From Burkholderiales bacterium (GTDB lineage Bacteria > Pseudomonadota > Gammaproteobacteria > Burkholderiales > Burkholderiaceae_C): a stretch of 64,000 bases of DNA. This document shows positions 28,801 to 37,824 of the stretch, in pieces. Both the position numbers and the translations under genes were made by a program. The stretch is taken from positions 1 to 64,000 of the forward strand of contig RXJV01000059.1 of NCBI GenBank assembly GCA_003963075.1, read 5' to 3'. A model generated the notes under the pieces. The model made no database searches. It was not told where the DNA came from and saw only the letters and a program-made list of their open reading frames with translations. Position 1 is the first letter of the stretch; each line of letters begins with the position of its first letter.

Positions 28801-31800
28801 CATCGCACCAACCGCAGCCTCCTGGCTGCAGGGGTCGGGTACAAGCAGCAAGCCCAGCGGCACCTCGGCGTCTCTGGCCTTCGCGGGGACTGGCCTCAAC
28901 GTGACCCAGTTGCCGCAGGGCGTCAGCTTCGACCTGCGGTCCAGCGGATTCGGGCCGGACCAGGCCGAGGGTGCAATCAACGTCGCTAGCGGCAGCCGCT
29001 TTGACCTGCAAGCTGGAACCAGCCTATCGCTGTCGGCCGCCACCAGCCTGTTCTTCGACGGCCAGGCCCGTGCAGCGGGCGGGCGCGTCTCCATGACCGC
29101 CGGCGCGGCCAGCACCAACGTCGCCGCGCCCAGCTATCTCTGGCTTGGCGCCAACAGCCGCCTGGATGTTGCCGGTACGGTGCTGCGCACGCCCAGCACC
29201 GACGGGCTGCTTCGCGGCAGCGTGCTGGACGGCGGCTCGGTCAGCCTGTCCACCAGCCGGACGCTGCGTTCCAGCCTGATCTGGCAAACAGGTAGCGTGA
29301 TCGATGCCAGCGGCAGCGCCGGCGCCTTGGACGTGACCCTGCTCGACCAGGGCAACACCACGACCCAAAGGCAGACAGTTGCCAGCGCCGGCGGCAGTAT
29401 CAGCTTCGCCGGCAATGCACAGATGCTGCTGGAAGGCCGCATGCTGGCCACCGGCGGTGATTCGCAACGTGCCGGCGGCCGGCTCAGCGTGTCATTGACG
29501 AGCGGCCTTACCGACCCGATCTCCGCCCCCGATCCGATCGCACTGACGCTCACCAAGACCGCGACAGGCTTCTCCTCGCTGCTGCGCCCGGGCGATCTCC
29601 AGGGCGCTGCGACCTTGGTGCCCCGGGCGTCGATCTCGGCGGATCAGATCGCAGCTTCCGGCGTCGCCGATCTGACGCTGTCGGCGCAGGACGGCTTGGT
29701 GCTTGGCACGGGGGCCAGCCTGAACCTGGCCCGCCAGCTCAATATCGATGCGCCCCTGCTGCGGCTCAACGACCGGGATTCGTCCACGCTGACGGCAACC
29801 CAACTGCGCTGGGGCTTTGCGCAGCAAGCGTCCAAGGCAGGGGGCGAACAGGAACGAGTCGCCTCCGCCACCGCAGGCAATGGCCAACTGGTGCTTCAGG
29901 CCACCAACCTCGTGCTGGGCGAGCGCCTGGTCACTCAGGGCGTCGGCAGCCTCACGCTCAGCGCGACCCAGGATCTGCGCCTGCAGGCCGCCAAGCTGGA
30001 TGCCAAGGGCTCGCTGACCGGCAGCCTGACGACGCAGGCCGACACCACCGTCACTGCGGCCCAGATCTACCCGGCCTCCGACACCCGCTTCACGGTCGAC
30101 GCCACTGGCCGCCAACTCACCCTGAACGGCTCGGCCGCCTCGACAACGCCCGATGCGCCGTTGAGTGCCGGCGGCTCGCTGCAGTTGCTGGCCGACACCA
30201 TCGACGTCTCGGGCACCCTGCGCGCGCCTTCCGGCAGCATCGCGCTGAACGCCACGACCGCGATTCGCGAGCGCAAGGGCGCGTCGATCTCCGTCAGCTC
30301 GGCGGGGCAGGCCTTGATCTACGGCCAGACCACGAGCGGCAACTGGCAGTCGCCGCAGCAGATTGGCAGCTCGGCGTCGCTGACGGCGCCGCCAGCGAAG
30401 AACATCAGCCTCACCGCCCCCGTGGTGGACCTGCAGACCGGCGGCAGCATCGACCTCAGCGGTGGCGGCCAGTTGCTGGCCTGGCAATTCATTCCCGGCC
30501 CCGGTGGCTCCACCGACGTGTTCACCGGCAGCGACGGTGCTTTTGCGCTGCTGCCCAAGCAGGGCCTACAGGGGGCCTTCGACTATCTGATGCAGGGCGC
30601 CACGCCCGCCCTCGGCAAACAGCTCGTCATCGGCGCCGGCGGCCCGGTCCCGGCAGGCAGCTACACGCTGCTGCCGGCCCGCTACGCCATCCTTGACGGC
30701 GCCTATCTGGTGCGGCCCGTCACAGGCGGCACCCCACTGACCCTCGGCACCGCGCTGACCCAGCCCGATGGCAGCGTCTATGTCGGCGCTCAACTCGCCG
30801 ACGCCGGCACCTCGCTGCGCAGTTCGCTGCCCAGCACCTGGTCCATCCAGACCTCGGCACAGGCGCTCAAGCGCTCCGAGATCCGCACCGTCGGGTCGGA
30901 CAGCTTCTTCAGTGCCCTGGCTCAGCGCAATGGCCTGCCAACACCGGCCCTCAGCACCGATGCCGGCCGCCTGGTGGTTGCCAGCCAGCAGCTCAACCTG
31001 GCCGCCTCGCTACAGGCGGCCCCTGGCACCACGCCCCAGCCCAGTGGCGCGGCCCTGCCGGGCCGCGGCGCCCAGGTCTATCTGACAGCGGCATCGCTGC
31101 AGGTCGGCGGCAGCTCGACCGATGCGGCGACCTCGGTCATCGATCCCGCGTCACTCAATGCGCTGGCGGCCAACCTGCTGGTGCTGGGCGCGACGCCCGG
31201 CCCGGCGGCCGCCGACGCAGGCGGCCTCAATGTCACCACCGGCAGCCTCGCGGTGGCCGCGGGCAGCCCGCTGCGCGCCAACGACCTCGTCCTCGCCGCC
31301 AGCAACACCCTGACCCTCGGCGACGGCGCGCAACTGCAGGCCCAGGCCGACCCGTCCAAGCTCGGGCCCACATCGGTCGGTGATCTGCGCATCGCCGGCG
31401 ATGGCGCGGCCCTGCGTCTGTCCAGCCAAGCCAGCGGAGCCGCGCTGCTGCGCAGCCCGACGCTGACCGGCAGCGCGCAACTGCTCATCGGCCAGAACGT
31501 GAAGCTCGACGCCGGCAGCGGCACACTCACCGTGGACAGCTCCGGGAGCGCGGCTGCTGGCGCCGGCCTGACCCTGAATGCCGACGCCCTGACCCTGGGC
31601 GCAGGGCGCCTCGCGGTTGGCACCGGACGCGATGCCACCAGCTGGCAGCTCGACCCGGCCTGGTTTGCCGGCCTCGGTGCCAACGACAGCCTGACCCTGC
31701 GCGGCTACCGCTCGATCGACTTTGCGGCCGGCAGCAGCCTGGGCGGCAGCGGGCTCGGTGACCTGACCCTCGACAGCCAGCTGCTGCGGGCACCCGGCAG

Positions 31801-34800
31801 CGGCGACGCCAGCGCCAGCGCCAGCCGCATCACCCTCGTCAACAGCAGCGGGTTGCAGCCCGCCGCGAGCCCGGCCGACGCGCTTCCCGCCGGCAGCCTG
31901 GCCCTCAAGGCCACGGACCGCGTCACGGTCGCTTCCGGAGCCCAGCGCAGCGAGGCCGCACGCACCGAGTGGCAGGCCGGCTCGGCCGTCCGCTTCGACG
32001 GCGCGAGCAGCAGCACATTCAGTGGCGCGCTGGCGGTCACCACGCCGGTCATCGGCAGTGGCCGCGCTGCCGACGCCAGCGTCGCGGTTGGCGGCCGTTT
32101 CAGCGTCGCTGCAGCGCCGGCGCCGTCAAGCCCGGCCACCGGCTTCAGCCCGGCCGGCCGGCTGCAGGTCAGCGCTGGCGAGATTGCCCAGAACGCGGCC
32201 ATCGACTTCACGGCCGGCAGCGTGCAGCTCAACGCCACCAGCGGCGACATCGCCCTCGGAAGTGCTGCGCGCGTTTCGGTGCGCGGCAGTACCGTCAGCC
32301 TCGGCGGCACTGCGGTCGACCTTCCCGCCGGCTCGCTGAGCCTGCAGAGTGCGACCGGCTCGGTCACGCTGGCCGCCGGTGCGGTTGCCGACGTCTCAGC
32401 CGCTGGCCAGGGCGATGCCGGTAGGCTCGCCATCGCCGCGCCACAAGGCCGCATCGAGCTGGCCGGCAGCCTGCTCGGCACCGCAGCACCTGGCGCCAGA
32501 GGCGCCAGCCTGACGCTGGACAGCGCCGCCGCCACCAACCTGAACCAGCTCGCCACGCAGCTCCAGGCCGGCGGTGACGGCAATTTCAGCAATTCCCTCT
32601 ACATCCGCAATCGCAAGGATGATCAGCAACTCGGCGCGGGCACACAGCTCGCGGCCAAGCAGATCAGCGTCGTCAGCGACCAGGGCGCGCTGCAGATCGC
32701 CGGCAGGCTCAACACGAGCACCGCGCCCGCGGGCCGCATCAGCCTCGCCGCCGGTGGCGACCTGACGCTGCTGAATGGCGGCGCCCTGGTGGCGAGTGCC
32801 GACGCCGCGGGCCGCGGCGGCAGCGCCGAACTGAGCAGCACAGCGGGGACGATCAATCTACAGACCGGCTCGGTCATCGACCTCGGCAGCCCGCCGAACG
32901 GCGCAGCCCCCAGCGGCGTGCTGACCTTGACCGCAGCGCGCACCGGCCTCGCGAGCAACGGCAGCGGCGTGGGCGACGATGTGAACATCGCCGCCATTGG
33001 CTCCAGCCTGAACGGCATTGGCTTCGTCGACGTGCAGGCCGTCAAGGTCTACAGCGGCGTCACCCAGATCAAGGCCGGCCTGACGCCGGCGCCGGCGCCG
33101 GCGCCGACCGTCAAACCGACGCAGGCACCCACGGTCAAGCCAACGCAGGCACCGACCGCCGCACCCACGGCCGGCCCGACCGCAGCACCTACGGCCGGCC
33201 CGACCTCGGCACCGACCGCTGGCCCGACCACGCAGCCGACAACCGGTCCCACCGCACAGCCGACGCCAGCACCGACTTCACCGAGTGCCGGCAATGGCAA
33301 CGACACCACACGTAACACGCTTCCGCCGCCGCCGCCGACTGCGAAGCCATTTGCGGCGCCATCAGTAGCAAGCGTCGTTATCGCATCGATCAGCGGAACG
33401 GGCATACAGGCCGCGGCAGTCCAACCGTCGGTCGGCAACGGCAACAACTCCACCCGCAACACACTGCCGCCGCCGCCGCCGGTCGCCCCGCCAGCCGCCA
33501 CACCCACGGCGGGGCCGACGGCTGGCCCCACCGCAGGACCAACAGCAGGCCCCACGGCGGGGCCGACCGCTGCGCCGACCGCGGGACCGACGGCTGGGCC
33601 AACGGCGGGACCGACCGCCGCGCCCACAGCGAGCCCAACCGCAGCACCGACCTCCGCCCCGACCGCTGCGCCAACTCCAGCACCGACGGCCGCGCCCACA
33701 CCCTCTCCGATCCTGGGGATCCAGACCGTCGACAACGAAAGCCGCAGCTTCATCAACGCGGCGGCAGAAAAGACCGCCAACCGACTGATGGCCAACCAGC
33801 CCGCGTCGGCGCTGGCCGTGACCCGCGTCCGGGCGCTCGCCGAGATCCGCTCCAGTGCCGATCTTTCGCTGGCCGCCGACTGGAATCTGCCCTTGCTCTC
33901 CGCCGCCGACCGCGGGCTCACGCCCCATGCCGCCGAGACGGCCGTGACGCTGCGCGCCGCGGGCAACTTGAACATCACGAACGGCTTGAGCGCCGGCTTC
34001 GCGCCCACGCAGACCAGCACCGCCAGCAACCTGGACACCTGGGTGGCCAGCAGCGCCCTCGCGGGCGGTCTGAGGCTGGTGGCCGGAGCCGACATCGGAT
34101 CTGCCAACAGCTTGGCCGTTCGCTCCGGAGCACCCAATGTCTCGCTCAACATTGGGCGCAGTGGCACCGGCGCGACGCCACCCACGGTCACCGTGCGAAG
34201 CACGACGGGCGCGCTGCGCCTCGCTTCGGCGGGCGATGTGGTGCTCACCAACATCGGGGCGAAGGTCTACACGACCGGTGTTCCAGTGACGGACCAGGAT
34301 GGCTCCGCCGCATACATCATGCCGGCACCACCGTCGCCGACCGCAGCACCCACGGCTGCGCCAACCGCAGCACCCACAGCTGCGCCAACCGCTGCACCCA
34401 CGGCTGCGCCGACCGCAGCACCCACGGCTGCGCCGACCGCAGCACCCACGGCTGCGCCAACCGCAGCACCCACAGCAGCACCCACAGCAGCACCCACAGC
34501 AGCACCCACAGCAGCACCCACAGCAGCACCCACAGCAGCACCCACAGCAGCACCCACAGCGGCACCCACAGCGGCACCAACAGCGGCACCCACAGCGGCA
34601 CCAACAGCGGCACCGACTACAGCGCCCACGTCAGCCCCGACCGTAGGCCCGACTTCAGCGCCCACATCAGCCCCTACGGCGTCGCCCACTGCAGCGCCAA
34701 CCCCGGCACCGACAGCGGCACCGACCAGCGCGCCGACACCGGCGCCTACCTCGCCAAGTGTCGGCAACGGCAACAACACCACGCGCAACACGTTGCCGCC

Positions 34801-37800
34801 ACCTCCGCCCACCGCGCGCCCAGCCACCACGCCAGCGGCCGCCGTCGAGGTGGCCTCGGTCAAGGCGGCTGCAGTTCAGGCAGTGGCGGACACCCCGACC
34901 ATGGCACCAACCGTAGCACCCACCACAGCGCCGGTCAGCAACCCGCTGGGGATCGACCTCGACGCGCTGAAGACCAACCTGCAGGTCGCGGGCAACAGCC
35001 CCTTCCTAAAGAACGGCGGGGCCATCGATGTCAATGCCGGCCGCGATCTGAAGGGCGCCGTTCTCGGCACGACGCAGCGCGACGTCACGCAGTGGTGGTG
35101 GCGCGCTGGCGTCGTCGGCAACGCGCCCAGCGCTTGGTGGTCACGCTACGACCTGTTCAACCAGGGCATCGCCACCTTCGGCGGCGGCAGCATCACGTTG
35201 AATGCCGGCCGTGACGCCGTGCAGATGCATGCCTCGGCCGCGAGCAATGGCTGGCGCGTCGCCGCCAACGCATCGACCGGGGCGGCCGCCAGCGTCTTCA
35301 CGCGCGGTGGCGGCAGCGTGGCGCTTCAGGCCGGTCGTGACGTGTTGGCGGGGCGCCTGTTCGCGAGCCAGGGCGACCTGTCGGTGACCTCGGGCCGACG
35401 CATCGGCAGCGATGAGACGGCGACTACCGAAGCACCGGACGCGCGCCTGCAGCTCCTGTTCGGCAGCACCCGCGTGCAGGTGCAGGCCGCAACCGGGATC
35501 GATATGGCCGCCGTACGCAGCGCGGCGCTGTCGGTCGCGCCGACGGCCCTGAGGGCCGGCAATACGCTGGGTTCGGCATCCGTCCTGGTCGGCCTCGACA
35601 CCAACGCGTCTTTAAACCTGCTGAGCACGGGTGGGGATGTACGGCTGCGCAGCGAGGTCGGCCGCAGCGACGTTAGCTCTGCTGTGGACCCGCAGTTGCC
35701 GGGTGCAGTCCAGATCGTTGCAGCGAACGGCACCATTCAGCTGGATCAGAAGTTGGCGCAAAACCCCAACGGGGTGGCACGAACGGTTCTGTTGGCGCAG
35801 TCCGACATCAAGCTGGCCGACGTCGCCATCGGATCGGTGGGTCCCGCGCTCGACGCGGGCACCTACAACGCAACGAGCTACGCGCAGGCCGTGCTAAAAG
35901 CCGACCGTGGCTACACCCCTCCGGCCTTGCCCGGCACCGTCATCGCGCCGATGCTCGATGCGAGTGGCCGTGATCCGGTTCGCTTAGTGGCGGCGACAGG
36001 TGATGTCGTGCTGACGAGCAACTTCCGGTCGGCGCGCCCGGTCGACATCGAAGCAGGACGTGACATCAACTTCAGCGGCAGTTCCGCGACGATGAATGTC
36101 CAGCACCAGGACCGCCGTCTCGACAACCCGACCGGGCCCGTGCCGGTCAGCGAGCTGTCCCTGCTCAAGGCCGGTCGCGACATCCGGGACCTGGCCATCG
36201 ATGTGGCCGGTCCTGGCGACCTGGTGCTGATGGCGGGTCGCGATGTGGTGCTGGACTCCGGCACCAAGTCCGGCATCGTCGCGTCCGGCGGCACGAACAA
36301 CAGCACGCTGCTGCCCAACCAGGGCGCCAACATCACCGTGATCGCCGGCCTGCGGGGCGACGACGGCGACTACCGCGGTGCAACGCTGAAGGGCTTTGAG
36401 CTGCTGGGCGTCAGCGGCTGGCAAGGCAAGGTCGGTGCGCTTTACCGGGCCGTGGGCGGCTCCGGCGATGCAGCGGCATTCGCGGCACTCTCGGCATCCG
36501 CGCAACTGGACGCCATCGGCAGCTTGCTCGGCAGTTCCGCTTATCAAAGTGGCCTCGGCAACTATGTGCGCGCCCTGCCGGCACGGGCCGAGGCCGGAGA
36601 CCAGGCACGGCGCATTGCAGCCCTGCTCGGCAAATCGGTGGACGACCCGGCTGTGGCTGCCTACGCCAAGGCAGCGGGCAGCCTGACACTGCCGGCCTGG
36701 AGCGATCTGAGCGTTGAGCAGGCGGCGCAGGCCTTTGGCGGCTTGCCCGAGGCACAGCGCGCCGCCGCGGTGCCCACGCTGCTGCTGCAGCGCTTTGCGA
36801 CGCTGACCGCGGCGGCCCGCCAACAGGTGATGCTGGACGTTGCCCAACCTCAGCAGTTGAAGGCCCTCGGCGACTACGTGCGCCAGGTGACCTCGCAGCC
36901 ACAGCTGGCCGACGCCGACGCGCTGGCGGCCTTTGAGGCACTGCCGGTGGAGCGCCAGATCCCCTGGCTGAACCGTCAGCTCGTCGGCGAACTGCGCACC
37001 GCCGGCCGCGCGGCGGCCGCGCTGGATGGCGATGCCCGCTGGCAGGCCTATGCCAACGGCTATCTGGCCGTGAACACGGTCTTCCCGGTCGAGGGACTGG
37101 CCCAACGTCCGGCCGGCGACATCCTGTTGCCCGCCAGCCAAGTCAAGACAATTCAACGAGGCGATATCTCCCTGTTTGCACCGGGTGGAGGCGTCAATGC
37201 CGGCGAGGTCGTGGCCAGCGGTCTGAGCAAATCACCGAGCCAACTGGGCATCGTGACCGTCAACGGCGGCAACATCTCCGCGCTGGTGCAGGCCGATTTC
37301 GCGGTGAACCAGTCGCGCGTCTTCACGCTGGACGAAGGCGACCTGCTGCTGTTCTCCAAGGCCGGCAATATCGACGCCGGCCGCGGCGCCAAGACGGTGG
37401 TGGGTGCGCCCGCCCCGGTGCTGCGCCTGGACAGCAATGGAAACCTGGTCTACGACACCTCCGGCTCCTTCAGCGGCTCGGGCATTGCGGTGCTGAACGC
37501 GCAAAGCAACCTCGACCTCTACGCACCGGCCGGCGACATCAATGCCGGCGAGGCGGGCATCCGCTCCAAGGGCAATGCCTTCCTGGCGGCTGAGCGGGTG
37601 GTCAACGCGATCGACATCCAGGTCGGCGGCAAGACCACCGGCGGTGGCAAGGTGGATGCGCCGGCACCGGTGCTCTCGGCCCCGCCGAACACCGCGCTGA
37701 CGCCCACCAGCGCCGGCCTCGCCAGCAGCGATGCCGATGACGACAAGAAGAAACGCCGCAAGCGCCGCAATCTGTTGCTCGAGTTCCTCGGCTTCGGCTC

Positions 37801-37807
37801 CTCGTGA
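25856..37807 (+). CDS. giant filamentous-haemagglutinin-like exoprotein TpsA (DUF3739-type C terminus)
   Basis: 3983 residues, the largest gene of the window. An extended signal peptide (about 1-55) precedes the TPS export domain (about 70-290: YNWNSFNIGAGNAVTFDM, NRNGILFGGGAQVNVGSL). Residues 300-2400 are beta-helix-type repeats rich in Ser, Gly and Ala. Three Pro-Thr-Ala stalks follow (about 2409-2482, 2543-2620, 2822-2969), each tied to a GNGN..TRNTLPPPPP unit. The C-terminal 900 residues carry repeated AGRDI motifs and a DUF3739-like end (VNQSRVFTLDEGDLLLFSKA, NIDAGRGAKT). The very end is DDDKKKRRKRRNLLLEFLGFG. Likely a surface adhesin or sheath protein; no toxin or VENN motif is seen. 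Confidence 0.94.
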   Translation: MPRHIKHPQRPLTPAPRPTARAADVSPPWPHAGHALLQPLIVALAASMPLTSLAQTKPVLPVPSTPSATIPGWRAYSNGAERTTQPIISPDGRSMTIDQQGTRAIYNWNSFNIGAGNAVTFDMAQKGSSALNRINGNDPSQIFGSLKATNGGEVILYNRNGILFGGGAQVNVGSLIATTLSPRDADFKAGFGGNITGGDAAFSVLHDPANSPGLFSSSFVRVDAGAQLTSAEGGRIFLFAKQVSNAGTITSPGGQVVLGAGAEAYLRLPTGDTLYASEVNPAVPSVRGLLVDLGRAGLDKAGDGSVSNDAAGVISTPRGNTTLVGMAVNQSGRVTATTSVSQNGSILLLAQGGASTGNGIGSGSPSYKRAQVNGDLVLGSGSRTEILPDNNGADGKPLSSDDSSTFVASRLQFNGQNITLRPNAQVVAPGAQASIRATTTPIYDPTPGKLFEFKPDAGRVLIGEGASIDLSGTTDTTLSAGRFFVTTELLGSNDLADSPLQKSGLLYRNKVTLDVRNSSPILGSLASYRSALQRSASERMSVGGSLSLLAGEAVVMANSATLNVSGGKVNYTDAVVSPTVLTASTGKTYSLSDAPKDLVYTGITNAFTNVTSWKRNGATVAYGTLTPGRLESGYVSGSAGGSLFVLAPNEVLGGKLLGGTTVGRRQTNGLDALAKPASLELGTAFHGPDGAFSAGAGYLGPILGALDISRSATSLSGANWNTLLTDPLAAAPGGGWVSTLSADQLEASGFGAITISTARDLTLKAEIGQLNLPRLASLALNSQGGGVLIDSSVRLPGGSLSARSLRTGDVKLGRQVVLDASGDWVNALLDGAGSSAGTAGGSITLSSQRSVITGPGAVLDVSGGALVDASGTVRGGNGGSIVLSSGFADTISGETIDQSTQRQLQISGITLRSFSTTRGGSLSLTAPSFDIGSFSTPLAVNAADATRAPNGLSLSAEFFGQGGFTAFTLDGRRALTVEPGTVIAPTAASWLQGSGTSSKPSGTSASLAFAGTGLNVTQLPQGVSFDLRSSGFGPDQAEGAINVASGSRFDLQAGTSLSLSAATSLFFDGQARAAGGRVSMTAGAASTNVAAPSYLWLGANSRLDVAGTVLRTPSTDGLLRGSVLDGGSVSLSTSRTLRSSLIWQTGSVIDASGSAGALDVTLLDQGNTTTQRQTVASAGGSISFAGNAQMLLEGRMLATGGDSQRAGGRLSVSLTSGLTDPISAPDPIALTLTKTATGFSSLLRPGDLQGAATLVPRASISADQIAASGVADLTLSAQDGLVLGTGASLNLARQLNIDAPLLRLNDRDSSTLTATQLRWGFAQQASKAGGEQERVASATAGNGQLVLQATNLVLGERLVTQGVGSLTLSATQDLRLQAAKLDAKGSLTGSLTTQADTTVTAAQIYPASDTRFTVDATGRQLTLNGSAASTTPDAPLSAGGSLQLLADTIDVSGTLRAPSGSIALNATTAIRERKGASISVSSAGQALIYGQTTSGNWQSPQQIGSSASLTAPPAKNISLTAPVVDLQTGGSIDLSGGGQLLAWQFIPGPGGSTDVFTGSDGAFALLPKQGLQGAFDYLMQGATPALGKQLVIGAGGPVPAGSYTLLPARYAILDGAYLVRPVTGGTPLTLGTALTQPDGSVYVGAQLADAGTSLRSSLPSTWSIQTSAQALKRSEIRTVGSDSFFSALAQRNGLPTPALSTDAGRLVVASQQLNLAASLQAAPGTTPQPSGAALPGRGAQVYLTAASLQVGGSSTDAATSVIDPASLNALAANLLVLGATPGPAAADAGGLNVTTGSLAVAAGSPLRANDLVLAASNTLTLGDGAQLQAQADPSKLGPTSVGDLRIAGDGAALRLSSQASGAALLRSPTLTGSAQLLIGQNVKLDAGSGTLTVDSSGSAAAGAGLTLNADALTLGAGRLAVGTGRDATSWQLDPAWFAGLGANDSLTLRGYRSIDFAAGSSLGGSGLGDLTLDSQLLRAPGSGDASASASRITLVNSSGLQPAASPADALPAGSLALKATDRVTVASGAQRSEAARTEWQAGSAVRFDGASSSTFSGALAVTTPVIGSGRAADASVAVGGRFSVAAAPAPSSPATGFSPAGRLQVSAGEIAQNAAIDFTAGSVQLNATSGDIALGSAARVSVRGSTVSLGGTAVDLPAGSLSLQSATGSVTLAAGAVADVSAAGQGDAGRLAIAAPQGRIELAGSLLGTAAPGARGASLTLDSAAATNLNQLATQLQAGGDGNFSNSLYIRNRKDDQQLGAGTQLAAKQISVVSDQGALQIAGRLNTSTAPAGRISLAAGGDLTLLNGGALVASADAAGRGGSAELSSTAGTINLQTGSVIDLGSPPNGAAPSGVLTLTAARTGLASNGSGVGDDVNIAAIGSSLNGIGFVDVQAVKVYSGVTQIKAGLTPAPAPAPTVKPTQAPTVKPTQAPTAAPTAGPTAAPTAGPTSAPTAGPTTQPTTGPTAQPTPAPTSPSAGNGNDTTRNTLPPPPPTAKPFAAPSVASVVIASISGTGIQAAAVQPSVGNGNNSTRNTLPPPPPVAPPAATPTAGPTAGPTAGPTAGPTAGPTAAPTAGPTAGPTAGPTAAPTASPTAAPTSAPTAAPTPAPTAAPTPSPILGIQTVDNESRSFINAAAEKTANRLMANQPASALAVTRVRALAEIRSSADLSLAADWNLPLLSAADRGLTPHAAETAVTLRAAGNLNITNGLSAGFAPTQTSTASNLDTWVASSALAGGLRLVAGADIGSANSLAVRSGAPNVSLNIGRSGTGATPPTVTVRSTTGALRLASAGDVVLTNIGAKVYTTGVPVTDQDGSAAYIMPAPPSPTAAPTAAPTAAPTAAPTAAPTAAPTAAPTAAPTAAPTAAPTAAPTAAPTAAPTAAPTAAPTAAPTAAPTAAPTAAPTAAPTAAPTAAPTAAPTTAPTSAPTVGPTSAPTSAPTASPTAAPTPAPTAAPTSAPTPAPTSPSVGNGNNTTRNTLPPPPPTARPATTPAAAVEVASVKAAAVQAVADTPTMAPTVAPTTAPVSNPLGIDLDALKTNLQVAGNSPFLKNGGAIDVNAGRDLKGAVLGTTQRDVTQWWWRAGVVGNAPSAWWSRYDLFNQGIATFGGGSITLNAGRDAVQMHASAASNGWRVAANASTGAAASVFTRGGGSVALQAGRDVLAGRLFASQGDLSVTSGRRIGSDETATTEAPDARLQLLFGSTRVQVQAATGIDMAAVRSAALSVAPTALRAGNTLGSASVLVGLDTNASLNLLSTGGDVRLRSEVGRSDVSSAVDPQLPGAVQIVAANGTIQLDQKLAQNPNGVARTVLLAQSDIKLADVAIGSVGPALDAGTYNATSYAQAVLKADRGYTPPALPGTVIAPMLDASGRDPVRLVAATGDVVLTSNFRSARPVDIEAGRDINFSGSSATMNVQHQDRRLDNPTGPVPVSELSLLKAGRDIRDLAIDVAGPGDLVLMAGRDVVLDSGTKSGIVASGGTNNSTLLPNQGANITVIAGLRGDDGDYRGATLKGFELLGVSGWQGKVGALYRAVGGSGDAAAFAALSASAQLDAIGSLLGSSAYQSGLGNYVRALPARAEAGDQARRIAALLGKSVDDPAVAAYAKAAGSLTLPAWSDLSVEQAAQAFGGLPEAQRAAAVPTLLLQRFATLTAAARQQVMLDVAQPQQLKALGDYVRQVTSQPQLADADALAAFEALPVERQIPWLNRQLVGELRTAGRAAAALDGDARWQAYANGYLAVNTVFPVEGLAQRPAGDILLPASQVKTIQRGDISLFAPGGGVNAGEVVASGLSKSPSQLGIVTVNGGNISALVQADFAVNQSRVFTLDEGDLLLFSKAGNIDAGRGAKTVVGAPAPVLRLDSNGNLVYDTSGSFSGSGIAVLNAQSNLDLYAPAGDINAGEAGIRSKGNAFLAAERVVNAIDIQVGGKTTGGGKVDAPAPVLSAPPNTALTPTSAGLASSDADDDKKKRRKRRNLLLEFLGFGSS
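33278..34811 (+). repeat. three copies of a GNGN-TRNTLPPPPP coding repeat in tpsA
   Basis: Copies start near 33278, 33422 and 34751. Each encodes SxGNGNxxTRNTLPPPPP, a proline run and a linker with VASV and AAAVQ. They flank the Pro-Thr-Ala stalks, so the region looks like a duplicated stalk module. Confidence 0.75.
34339..34606 (+). repeat. 12-bp tandem repeat array in tpsA (AAPT stalk)
   Basis: Eight perfect copies of GCAGCACCCACA run from 34463 to 34558, followed by four near copies (GCGGCACCMACA) to 34606. Older, diverged copies reach back to about 34339. Each unit encodes Ala-Ala-Pro-Thr, so copy changes keep the frame and alter only stalk length. Confidence 0.9.
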
Positions 37808-37824
37808 TTCAACCTTCCCACGCC

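Noticed and set aside
33049-34863. Minus-strand frames rich in VGAAVG repeats, and a CRISPR-like look of the short repeats
   Set aside because: They are the reverse of the Pro-Thr-Ala coding repeats in tpsA. Units are 12 bases, contiguous and without spacers, so no CRISPR.
25856-37807. Contact-dependent inhibition toxin (CdiA)
   Set aside because: No VENN motif, no toxin-like C terminus and no small immunity gene follow; the end is DUF3739-like and the next gene is an ExbB.
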